From NCBI GenBank assembly GCA_026874595.1, contig CM049308.1, positions 37,473,027 through 37,537,026 on the forward strand: DNA of 64,000 nt, given 5' to 3'. A program made the translations under genes and the position numbers. How positions within the stretch are numbered: position 1 is the stretch's first letter; each line of letters begins with the position of its first letter. Of this stretch, positions 39,540 to 49,800 are shown in pieces. The notes beneath the pieces are model-generated. The model was not told the DNA's origin. It did no database searches and saw only the letters and a program-made list of their open reading frames with translations. This stretch comes from Sipunculus nudus. Lineage: Eukaryota > Annelida > Sipuncula > Golfingiida > Sipunculidae.

Positions 39540-40190
39540 CAACGACTAATTATAAAATGAACGGTCCCCGGAGGTGAAAGTGCGCCAGGTAGTTGGTGTT
39601 GGTCTCCCGACCTCTCCCTATCTCGCACTTCTATCAACCGAAACACTGGTCGGTCTGCACAATTTGACCTGGATTCGGCTGGCCTGTTTGGTGTGAAATA
39701 TTGCATTAATCATACATACCTATACTGAATTATACTGAGAGGTAATCCTATGTCATCCTATTAATATCTGCAGCGTGTATGGTCCCTGATTTGGGAATTT
39801 ACTGCACTTAAAATCCCCCGTGGTTGTTCTGTCCAACAGTAATCCCTGCCCACGATTGTTTGCACTAACTGATGCGCATGCGCAGATTCGTGATTCATCT
39901 CCGCGCACCTGCTCTTCGGGATTGTTCGGTAATTTCCGCCTGCTCAACTGTCTTTCATGGAACCCCACCTGCGCAGGCATGCATGACCGAACAGGCAATT
40001 TCCAATTCTTTCTATCCAGAGTGAACCTGCACCGTCAAGAAACTATGTGCAGAAAAAAAGCATACTTGGTATGTAGCAGGTCTTGGCAAAGCTGTAAACA
40101 CTGCAAAGGGATCTTGAATAAAAGTAAGCCCAAGGTCCTGCGCGAACCATGCAAGCAAACATCTGTTACGTGTTTTTTTACTAAATAAAT
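39540..40190. promoter_or_regulatory. CpG-richer promoter-like patch
   Basis: GC and CpG content rise clearly above the surroundings, for example CCCCGGAGG, CTCCGCGCACCTGC and CCTGCGCAGG at 39968-39977. A perfect NRF-1 consensus lies at 39873-39884. Open frames on both strands here (81 and 122 codons) look like composition effects rather than coding. It may be a promoter or 5' untranslated exon of a gene whose coding exons I could not find. Direction is unknown. Confidence 0.4.
39873..39884. promoter_or_regulatory. NRF-1-type palindrome TGCGCATGCGCA
   Basis: It is an exact 12-bp match to the NRF-1 consensus YGCGCAYGCGCR, fully self-complementary, inside the CpG-rich patch. In animals this site is typical of housekeeping promoters. 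Use here is inferred. Confidence 0.6.
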
Positions 40191-41102
40191 AAAATGTGAA
40201 GGAATACCTTAAACTTAATCACTATGAGTAACAAATGGGGCAAAGATTACGGCTTGCATACAGATTTATTGAAATAATTGGATCAATGTTCACAGAAAAA
40301 TATTATATTTGACATATTGGGTTTGCCCGATGCCAACAAGACCTGAAATATTTAGCAATCAAACAGAGCTCAGACGAGGTGGTAGTATTTTTTACAGTAG
40401 AAATTCTTAACATTTAAAACAGGCATAAGGAATAATTAAGTCATTCAATATAATCAAACTAGAGGTAACGGGGTAGACATACTGAGTCAATGTTGTTCCT
40501 CATAGTACTGTAATATATTAAAAATAAATAACTTTACAGTTCTTTACATAATACTAATTATGATTGATTAAGTATTAAACCAGATCAACGGAGTGTAAGA
40601 GTAAATAAAGATGAATAATTAATACTAGTACCTGTGGAGCTGTTGGGATGAGGCATAGACCAGAGAAGACCACATTGAGATTTGATGTGGATCGGAAATA
40701 AATTGTATAAGGGGGGGGGGGGGGTTCAAGGTTCCCTTGCGGCATGTATATGTGTTATAATGAGTACTTTGGTTAGGATACATCTTTTTAACCGGATAAG
40801 ACAAATATATTTATCAATTTGGCAAAGCCTATATTGCAGCAAACGAAATATCGTGAACTTGTTGATATGATGATGTGTCTTAATTAAAATATAGGTAGAA
40901 GTTAGATTGAACATATTATACTGTGTGTGTGTATGTTAACATTAACTTGAACAGACACAATAACGAGTTATTTGACAATTTATATAGTAAAATGCTATTG
41001 TGATTTTTTTTAGAATAATGCTCAAGTCCATCTGTAATTGGACACCACTTCGAAGTGAGAAGCTTCAAGAGATTAAGACTAACGGTCTTAATTTGTAAAT
41101 AC

Positions 41103-41153
<51 letters not shown>

Positions 41154-41381
41154 AATAATACATACAGTTAACTTTTATATTTTTATCTCGAAATATACAA
41201 ATATTCCAGCTCGTATTATTAGCAAATGTGAACTGGTTTGCTTTTCTTGGGAAACCCAGTGGCTTAAAGATTTATGGTGGACTGTTCATAGGTGCCAGTA
41301 TAGAAAGATTTACATATGGACAGATTCATAAAATCTATGACCCCTCACAAAAATACTATTATACGTTTCGAAAGAATCAAA
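40191..41381. other. No gene recognised; poly-G and (TA)n tracts
   Basis: It holds a G14-type run at about 40711-40724 and a (TA)n microsatellite at 41108-41150. Short frames on both strands are not supported as genes. Confidence 0.55.
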
Positions 41382-41437
41382 TCTGAGTTCAGTGGCGTAA
41401 ATTTATCTTCCGGGGGGGGGGGGGGGATGACTTGCAG

Positions 41438-41438
<1 letters not shown>

Positions 41439-41492
<54 letters not shown>
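41439..41492. repeat. (AC)n(AT)n compound microsatellite
   Basis: Alternating AC runs directly into alternating AT, immediately 5' of the 43-bp core at 41494. Confidence 0.95.
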
Positions 41493-41493
<1 letters not shown>

Positions 41494-41498
<5 letters not shown>

Positions 41499-41536
41499 GA
41501 GTTATTCTCCGTTGTAAAGTGCTCTATGGCTTACAG
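41494..41536 (+). repeat. 43-bp dispersed core next to a microsatellite, copy 1
   Basis: It starts AGGTAGAGTTATTCTCCGTT. It matches 46450-46492 at 37 of 43 positions. In both places a dinucleotide microsatellite abuts or nearly abuts its 5' side. Confidence 0.8.
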
Positions 41537-41559
41537 TGTTGTTTTACTTCAGTGTTTTA

Positions 41560-41581
41560 TATATATATATATATATATATA
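41560..41581. repeat. (TA)n microsatellite
   Basis: Pure alternating TA inside the hAT-like element. Confidence 0.9.
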
Positions 41582-41936
41582 TTCCTTCTGTATTACACAT
41601 TTCAAATATAAACTTAATCACATTTCAAACATATAGCAATACATTTAAGATTTTAGAAAAAAAGATATTATGTTTCCAGTACACGTGATTTCTTAACCAT
41701 GCAGGTTTAGATATATAATTAATATTTCAATATAATGTCAGAAAAGAACCCAAGGTCTATGATTCTATTTATTAATATATTTCATTTGCAATATATAAAT
41801 TTTATTCTCCGAATAGTGGAGCGGAGGGGGGGGGGGGGGGGTGATTACATTGACCATCCCCCTTACCAAAAAGTGGGGGGGGGGGATATATATATATATA
41901 TACCCCCACCCCTATATTGACGCCCCTGTCTGAGTT

Positions 41937-42197
41937 TGTATATATAATGTAATGTTGAAATAAGATGTATGTGTGTCACCTTGGATATTCTCATTAATTG
42001 TACACTCTTAAAAACAAATTAAGGTCACACAATTGAAAATATCGTTCAAATGCTAAAAGTTCAGTATGGTTTCAGTATGGTCTTTCAGTAAAAGAGGACA
42101 AAGTTTTGTTTCTTTTAGTCTGCTGCTTCGGAGCGTCTATTATCCAAGGGCCTTTGGACCTTTTATTAAAATTCTGGCACTGAAGCATGGGATGTAA
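41937..42197. other. No gene recognised
   Basis: A short AT-rich spacer between the hAT-like element and the G-rich minisatellite. Confidence 0.5.
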
Positions 42198-42590
42198 TTA
42201 AGACTGAAGCAAACACATGGATGACCGAAGTAGGGACGTGGATGACTGAAGCGGGGACGGGGATGACTGAAGCGGGGAAGGAATTGGGGACTTGGAAGTG
42301 TGGACGGGTTGACTGAAGTGGGGACGGGGATGACTGAAGCAGGGAAGGGAAGTGGGGACGGGGAAGTGTGGACGGATTGACTGAAGCGGGGACGGGGATG
42401 ACTGAAGCGGGGAAGGGAAGTGGGGACGGGGAAGTGTGGACGGATTGACTGAAGCGGGGACGGGAATGACTGGAGCGGTGAAGGGATGACTGAAGCGGTG
42501 AAGGGATGACTGAAGCGGGGACGGGTTGATTGAAGCGGGGACGGGGATGACTAAAGTGGGGACGGGGATTGGGTTAAGGGTTCCTTCTTG
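42198..42590. repeat. G-rich minisatellite with a ~68-bp higher-order unit
   Basis: The basic word is TGACTGAAGCGGGGACGGGG, with variants of 18-23 bp. In the middle these group into a unit of about 68 bp that also includes AAGTGTGGACGGATTGACTG. On the minus strand the array gives an open frame rich in P, S and V (PVIPVPASINPS and similar), which is a product of periodicity. The plus strand carries regularly spaced GGGG runs. Confidence 0.9.
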
Positions 42591-43811
42591 GGTCATGGAA
42601 CTCTGTCCTAATCAAATGGGTGTTTATATTTATTTCCTTTAATCCTTAAAACACGAGACCAACTTTCACACACGGATGAATTAAAAGAAGTTACAATTAC
42701 AACAGATTCGCCTCTTTCAAAGGCTTGTTACAGCTAGGATACATCAATTTATCATGCAAAGCAGAGCCGTAAGAATATAGAAGCTATGTGGTGAATATTT
42801 ATGAACACAATGTCATGGAAATGAATATATGTAGTTCTGAAGAAAAGATAGACAGTACAATTGCACATAAAGGGCCGATCAATATTCGTCCTACAATTAC
42901 TAACCAGAGAACTTTAATGAGGCCATATACACAAACTGTTTCATTGAATCGCTGCTCCAAATTTTTTTCCGATCCTTTTATAACAGGAAAAGAGCAGTGA
43001 ATTGGAGGTAATTTCGGTAATTATTTCTCCTTCTGCGGCCCCTTTAAATAATTGATAATGTAATATTATCTTTCATTGAGCATGAGCGCATGAGGCCTTA
43101 CTGAAGTGTGTTAAAGTTCGTTTTCTTCAAGAACTAAAGCATCTATATGGCATTTTCCATTAAGTTTTAAAAAACGTCAAGAATTTGGTCTCGACGGGAA
43201 AAAATCTTCACCTCGCGCCATGTTTTGGTGCAGCAATCCTTAGAATATTTTTTGTGAAGCATACGACGTATGCGACGTTTTACGAAAAAAAGAGAAATCA
43301 CCGGTGCGCGTTATTTCATTTTCATGGCAATATAGTCAAGAGCTCTTGGAAGGGTATGACTGCTACTTAAGAAAAGGCAGAAAAATCGCAAACCTTTGTG
43401 CTGTGAATTCATTTATTTACTTATAGGAGATCACACTTATTACACTTTAAATACGAAAAAAAAAAACACACACAGAACCCCGCACCTCCCACGCCAACAG
43501 AGGGAAACCAAAGATGATAAATCGATAAGACCTGTCGTATCAACGTTTACTTCTCGGCGAGTGGCTTTGCAAGTGCATGGGATGTTTTTATTTGATAAAA
43601 CTTGTACTCGGATGCACGAGTCCAAACTTTGCCGAAGTCATCACTTATTTAATCTACAAATACATGCTTAGTGGTTATTAACCACTGTATCTTATGTACA
43701 AGTAGCTTGTAACCACGGATAATCGTTATCAGTTGTGAAACCAGGTACTATAGTATCTGATTCGTTTTTTACTAAACCACAACAGATTTCCTGTTCTGAT
43801 CAATGTTTACA
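42591..43811. other. No gene recognised
   Basis: Part of 43150-43620 is slightly richer in CpG (CTCGACGGG, CCTCGCGCC, ACGACGTATGCGACG) but without a clear promoter arrangement. Short frames on both strands overlap each other. Confidence 0.45.
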
Positions 43812-43825
43812 GCGCCACCTGGTGA
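43812..43825. promoter_or_regulatory. CTCF-like core motif
   Basis: GCGCCACCTGGTGA matches the reversed CTCF core GCCMYCTRSTGG at 11 of 12 positions. Single-motif evidence only. Confidence 0.3.
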
Positions 43826-44001
43826 CCCCAAAGCAAACTCTGCGCCTCATCGTGATGGCATGTTTGTTCTGGTTAGTAACGACATCTGCATGGCAGAAGA
43901 ATTAACTATGCGATGACAATTGTTTTTCAGCTGCATATATAAATAATTGATTAGTTGGTTATTGCTTACCTGTTAAGAGGCCTTATTACAAACACGGAAG
44001 C

Positions 44002-44196
44002 AGAAGCGAATCCGGGGGGGGGGGGGGGGGGGGGGAGGACCTTTCATCAGAAATAACTTTTTTAGGGCTTCAGACAAAATTTTGCGGCCTGGACCGCCCC
44101 CCCACTTTTCCAAACCTGGGGACCTTTTTTTTTAGGATTTTCATTAGTCCTCCCGGGTTGGACCCCCCCTTTTCCTAAATCCTGGATCCGCCCCTG
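44002..44196. mobile_element. Probable short G/C-tract inverted-repeat element
   Basis: The left end AAGCGAATCCGG and the right end CCTGGATCCGCCCCTG are imperfect inverted repeats. The left end opens into a G22 run (44014-44035), and the right half has several C-tracts. The right end resembles the CAGGGGCG-type ends of the elements at 41390 and 44982. No clean target duplication was found. Confidence 0.4.
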
Positions 44197-44590
44197 GAGA
44201 GCGAGTAGCTCATAAGAATGGACTTCTCAATTGCTTTTTAGTGACTTGAGCAATTAGAAACAGACTTAACACCAGATGTAGCCGGACAACGGTCCTCAGA
44301 GGGCTTCGCAGTAGGAATTGCATTATTTGGATGTGACCTGATTCTTAAAATATAATTGAAGTATATTTATAACTTGACTGATATTTTCATATTTTTTATT
44401 TACATTTATGCTTTGATTTTCTTAGTGGATATTACTGCATGTCTGGAATGTTTTCCCTCAGTATAACATGCAAAGTCGAAGGAGGGGGTTGGGGGGGGGG
44501 CATTGCCCCCTCCGGTACCCTCTTCAAATAATATAAAAGAAGATATGTTTGAAATAATGTGTGCAATACAAAATCACTGATTGTACTCTG

Positions 44591-44981
44591 GCGGCCATAT
44601 TTTTGGACGGGTCTGTATTCGATATGGATGGAGTCCTCATACACCCCAATCCCCCATGTGAATTTAACATAGATCAAACGTATTCTGTTTGTCAAAACGT
44701 GCGCGACAGAAAATATCTCTTGCGGCCATTTTTATTTGAGCGGGTCTATAATTTGGCAGGAATGAAGTTCTCATATAGGCTTCAGTCATCACTTTGAATT
44801 TGAGAAAGAGCAAACGTATTTTGTTTGAGATAACACGTCCAAACGAAATCACCTAATGTGGTCTGGCGGCCATATTTTATTGTGTGCAGGTCTGTTATAC
44901 AATAGGGATAGTCTTCATATATGCATCAAACATCCCTGTGAATATGAGAAAGACCAAAGGTATTCTGTTTGAGATACTGCG
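44591..44981 (+). repeat. Tandem repeat of about 131-144 bp, three diverged units
   Basis: GCGGCCAT starts units near 44591, 44722 and 44866. Each then has a GGGTCTGTA-like word, GTCCTCATA or GTCTTCATA, TGTGAAT or TTTGAAT, and AACGTATTCTGTTTG near its end. The array is interrupted by the element at 44982. Residual related sequence with a GGACGGACGGG stretch continues to about 45345. Confidence 0.75.
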
Positions 44982-45092
44982 CAGGGGCGTAGCCAAGGGG
45001 GGGCCATGGCCCCCTGCGGCCCCCCCCCCCCCCCCCCCCGGCCCGCTGGTATCCAGTACTCGCCGTCCTTTCGGAATTTCACTTAATTTAAT

Positions 45093-45146
<54 letters not shown>

Positions 45147-45278
45147 GTACTTGTATATATAACCGTTTTCCAATTTCCCATACATGCAAATTAGCGCCCC
45201 TACCCCCCCTCCCCAGTTTTTCTTGATCATCCACTGATGATGGCCCCCTCCCCTCCCTCAATCCTGGCTACGCCCCTG
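44982..45278. mobile_element. Small element with CAGGGGCGTAGCCA ends and a 5-bp duplication
   Basis: The left end is CAGGGGCGTAGCCA and the right end is TGGCTACGCCCCTG, perfect 14-bp inverted repeats. CTGCG flanks both sides (44977-44981 and 45279-45283). The interior holds a C20 run (45020-45039) and a (TA)n tract (about 45098-45145). It has no coding capacity. From general knowledge, ends of this type are common in marine animal genomes; I do not assign a superfamily. Confidence 0.82.
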
Positions 45279-45345
45279 CTGCGCGGGCGAAAGAAAGTTT
45301 CACTTACGGACGGACGGGTGGAAGGACGGACTGACACTGTGACCA

Positions 45346-45952
45346 CAATAATGCTATAATTTCATGATGTTGCATTATTCTCAAAAGTTAAATTAATTAA
45401 TGTGCGGTACACCGGACATGGTGCATAGCAATGTTCGAGATAATTCAAATCTATCTATAATGTTTAATTTTTTTATATCAGTTTATTATTTCCTCTTGCA
45501 TCACATATACATCTATATGGAATTTGCTAACAATGCGGGTTGTAACAGCACCTACTCTTGTTAAATAAAAGGTCGAATATTGCTCCCACTGTGTTCCTGC
45601 CACAGCAGCTGAGGGAGCTGTAAGTGGCGTTTACATGTATCAGATTAAACAGCACCATGCATCCCGTCCATCACTTCCAGAGCAGTTTGGTAATGCCAGT
45701 TCTCTGCATGGCGGAGTACGAGTGCATGCATATAAACTTGATATATGTGTGTATATGTGTTATTCTTCACGGACGAATGAACGCCATGGATTAAGTTGTC
45801 CTATGAGTCACATTCGGTAATTTTGGAAAAATATATTTTCCGAATATTCTATTCTACCTTTCGGTTAACAGAGATAAATTTCTGTCCTCATGTTATATTT
45901 CGGAAAAACGAATTTACGGAAAAACGAGAAACGGAATTTTGAGGTTCTGCTG

Positions 45953-45957
<5 letters not shown>
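45346..45957. other. No gene recognised
   Basis: AT-rich sequence with no supported coding or element ends. Confidence 0.5.

Positions 45958-46031
<74 letters not shown>
45958..46031. repeat. (TA)n microsatellite
   Basis: About 74 bp of alternating TA with one G interruption near 46001. Tyr-Ile repeat reading frames across it are artefacts. Confidence 0.95.
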
Positions 46032-46033
<2 letters not shown>

Positions 46034-46395
46034 GGTGTATGCAGAGTTAGCAGCAATAGCAATAGCTCTTAAATGTTGTATTCAAATATTCGTGCATAAT
46101 TTGAACAAATACTATATATAAGACATTAGCCTGAAAATATCTTAAAAACCGTCTTGAATTGGACACAATCTACCGCGTTGCAAAGATATTGATGGGTGGC
46201 GCCAACTTATGTGCATTTCTCCTTAAAAAGGTCGATCTTTTTTAGTCAGCATTTCATTATATTTACATAATGAATATAAATATTAAACTGTCTGTAAATA
46301 GAGAATGAATGCATGGATAATCAAAGAGTAAATAGTGCTTATATTTATGGGTATTAGGTAAAACTAATTGTTATATATATATATATACTAATTGT

Positions 46396-46404
<9 letters not shown>

Positions 46405-46443
<39 letters not shown>
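46405..46443. repeat. (GT)n microsatellite
   Basis: About 39 bp of pure GT, preceded by a short (TA)n and followed closely by the 43-bp core at 46450. Confidence 0.95.
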
Positions 46444-46447
<4 letters not shown>

Positions 46448-46449
46448 GA

Positions 46450-46492
46450 AGGTAGAGTTACCCTCCGTTGTAAGGTGCCTTATGGCCTACAG
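46450..46492 (+). repeat. 43-bp dispersed core next to a microsatellite, copy 2
   Basis: It starts AGGTAGAGTTACCCTCCGTT and matches 41494-41536 at 37 of 43 positions. Confidence 0.8.
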
Positions 46493-46787
46493 ACTAGGCC
46501 AGAGCGGGATAACTCTGAAGAAAAACAACACTGTAAATTCACAACAGTCTGTTTCATGGGTCCGAGTGCAGTGATTGCGCTCATGCTCACCTTGGTTTGA
46601 ATTTGTTTTTGAGTGTCTGGCTTCTGTCTGTCTGTCACTCTGTTTGTCTGTCCGTTATAAAACATGAAAACAACAAAACCCTAAAGCAGGGGACATTTAT
46701 TCCCCGAATTTGCTTGTTATGATTACTAAACGTTATATATTTAAGTGTTTGAAATATAGATTTTTCAATTATGAACAGTGGTTTTAT
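46493..46787. other. No gene recognised
   Basis: A spacer with a CTGTCTGTCTGTC tract near 46622, running up to the HelC 5' hairpin. Confidence 0.5.
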
Positions 46788-46818
46788 TAGCTCAGCTGAC
46801 TGCAAGTCATCTGAGCTA
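46788..46818 (+). other. 5' subterminal hairpin of HelC
   Basis: TAGCTCAG, a C mismatch, TGACT, loop GCA, AGTCA, a T mismatch, CTGAGCTA: 13 paired bases with one internal mismatch. Confidence 0.8.
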
Positions 46819-46849
46819 TAGCGATCACTCTTTGTCCGTCGTCCGTCTG

Positions 46850-49800
46850 TCCGTTCGTCTGTCCATTAACCGGGCACAAATCGTAACCGCTGGACCTAGA
46901 ATCTTGTAACTTGAAATTCTGAGAGGTCCATGAAAAATCTCCCTGGAAACCAAAACTGAGGTCTCTGTTACCCATGTCCTTTGAGCTATGGGGCCCCAAA
47001 AATTACCCCCCAGAATAGTCAAAAATTTCATACCAAAACTTCAATATCTCATTAACTACAACACGAATGGTCATGATTTTTGGCATACATATTGATCAAG
47101 AGGTGTTCCATCAGTTCCTGCAGACTGGTGGCACCACCTGTATTTTTTTTCAAATTTTTACATTTTTTTCTCTATTTTTGAGACCTTTAAGGATGTAGTT
47201 ATTTTTCCACAGGGTACAAATCGTAATGATTGGACCTAGAATCTTCATTCTTGACACACAGGGAAACCTATGAAAAGTCTCCATGGAAACAAGAAATTAT
47301 GTCTCTGTTACCCATATCCTTTGAGCTATGGGGCCCCAAAGTACCCCCCAGAATAGTAAAAAAAATTCATACAAAAACTTCAATATCTCATTAACTACAT
47401 CACTGATGGTCATTAATTTTGGCATACATATTGATCAAGAGGTGTTCCATCAGTTCCTGCAGACTGGTGGCACCACCTGTATTTTTTTTTTCAAATTTTT
47501 ACATTTTGTTCTCTATTTTTGAGACCTTTAAGGATGTAGTAATTTTTCAACAGGGTACAAATCGTAATGACTGGACCTAGAATCTTCATTCTTGACACAC
47601 TGGGAGACCTATGAAAAGTCTCCATGGAAACAAGAAATTATGTCTCTGTTACCCATATCCTTCGAGCTATCGGGCCCCAAAGTACCCCCCGGAATAGTAA
47701 AAAAATTTCATACAAAAACTTCAATATCTCATTAACTACAACACTGATGGTCATGATTTTTGGCATACATATTGATCAAGAGGTGTTCCATCAGTTCCTG
47801 CAGACTGGTGGCGCCACCTGTATTTTTTTTTAATTTTTACATTTTTTTTCTCTATTTTTGAGACCTTTAAGGATGTAGTTATTTTTCAACAGGGTTATCG
47901 TAATGACTGGACCTAGAATCTTCATTCTTGACACACTGGGAGACCTATGAAAAGTCTCCATGGAAACAAGAAATTATGTCTCTGTTACCCATATCCTTCG
48001 AGCTATTGGGGCCCCAAAGTACCCCCCAGAATAGTAAAAACATTTCATACAAAAACTTCAATATCTCATTAACTACAACACTGATGGTAATGTTTTTTGG
48101 CATACATATTGATCATGAGGTGTTCCATCAGTTCCTGCAGACTGGTGGCGCCACCTTTATTTTTTAAAATGTTTACAATTTTTTTTCTCTATTTTTGAGA
48201 CCTTTAAGGATGTAGTTATTTTTCAACAGGGTTCAAATCGTAATGAATGGACCTAGAATCTTCATTCTTGACACACTGGATGACCTATGAAAAGTCTCCA
48301 TGGAAACAAGAAATTATGTCTCTGTTACCCATATCCTTTGAGCTCTTGGGCCCCAAAGTACCCCCCAGAATAGTAAAAAAATTTCATACAAAAACTTCAA
48401 TATCTCATTAACTACAACACTGATGGTCATGATTTTTGGCATACATATTGATCATGAGGTGTTCTATCAGTTCCTGCAGACTGGTGGCGCCACCTGTATT
48501 TTTTTTCAAATGTTTACAATTTTTTTTCTCTATTTTTGAGACCTTTAAGGATGTAGTTATTTTTCAACAGGGTTCAAATCGTAATGAATGGACCTAGAAT
48601 CTTCATTCTTGACACACTGGGAGACCTATGAAAAGTCTCCATGGAAACAAGAAATTATGTCTCTGTTACCCATATCCTTCGAGCTATCGGGCCCCAAAGT
48701 ACCCCCCGGAATAGTAAAAAAATTTCATACAAAAACTTCAATATCTCATTAACTACAACACTGATGGTCATGATTTTTGGCATACATATTGATCAAGAGG
48801 TGTTCCCTCAGTTCCTGCAGACTGGTGGCGCCACCTGTATTTTTTTTTTAATTTTTACATTTTTTTCTCTATTTTTGAGACCTTTAAGGATGTAGTTATT
48901 TTTCAACAGGGTTATCGTAATGACTGGACCTAGAATCTTCATTCTTGACACACTGGGAGACCTATGAAAAGTCTCCATGGAAACAAGAAATTATGTCTCT
49001 GTTACCCATATCCTTCGAGCTATTGGGGCCCCAAAGTACCCCCCAGAATAGTAAAAACATTTCATACAAAAACTTCAATATCTCATTAACTACAACACTG
49101 ATGGTAATGTTTTTTGGCATACATATTGATCATGAGGTGTTCCATCAGTTCCTGCAGACTGGTGGCGCCACCTTTATTTTTTAAAATGTTTACAATTTTT
49201 TTTCTCTATTTTTGAGACCTTTAAGGATGTAGTTATTTTTCAACAGGGTTCAAATCGTAATGAATGGACCTAGAATCTTCATTCTTGACACACTGGATGA
49301 CCTATGAAAAGTCTCCATGGAAACAAGAAATTATGTCTCTGTTACCCATATCCTTCGAGCTCTTGGGCCCCAAAGTACCCCCCAGAATAGTAAAAAAATT
49401 TCATACAAAAACTTCAATATCTCATTAACTACAACACTGATGGTCATGATTTTTGGCATACATATTGATCATGAGGTGTTCTATCAGTTCCTGCAGACTG
49501 GTGGCGCCACCTGTATTTTTTTTCAAATGTTTACAATTTTTTTTCTCTATTTTTGAGACCTTTAAGGATGTAGTTATTTTTCAACAGGGTTCAAATCGTA
49601 ATGAATGGACCTAGAATCTTCATTCTTGACACACTGGGAGACCTATGAAAAGTCTCCATGGAAACAAGAAATTATGTCTCTGTTACCCATATCCTTCGAG
49701 CTATCGGGCCCCAAAGTACCCCCCGGAATAGTAAAAAAATTTCATACAAAAACTTCAATATCTCATTAACTACAACACTGATGGTCATGATTTTTGGCAT

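Larger units (their letters stand above)
41390..41928. mobile_element. hAT-like element with G-tracts and microsatellites, perfect 8-bp duplication
   Basis: TCTGAGTT occurs directly on both sides (41382-41389 and 41929-41936). The ends are CAGTGGCGT on the left and ACGCCCCTG on the right, inverted with one mismatch. Inside are poly-G tracts (about 41413-41426, 41825-41841 and 41875-41885), (AC)n to (AT)n at 41439-41492, and a 43-bp core also present at 46450. No transposase frame is present. Confidence 0.85.

Noticed and set aside
39753-40188. Open frames of 81 and 122 codons on opposite strands in the CpG-rich patch
   Set aside because: High GC lengthens open frames. The two overlap antisense and neither shows a domain. 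The promoter reading is preferred.
42198-42596. 132-codon minus-strand Pro/Ser/Val-rich frame resembling an extensin-like protein
   Set aside because: It is a translation of the G-rich minisatellite.
45865-46121. Tyr/Ile repeat frames around 45.9-46.1 kb
   Set aside because: They are translations of the (TA)n microsatellite.
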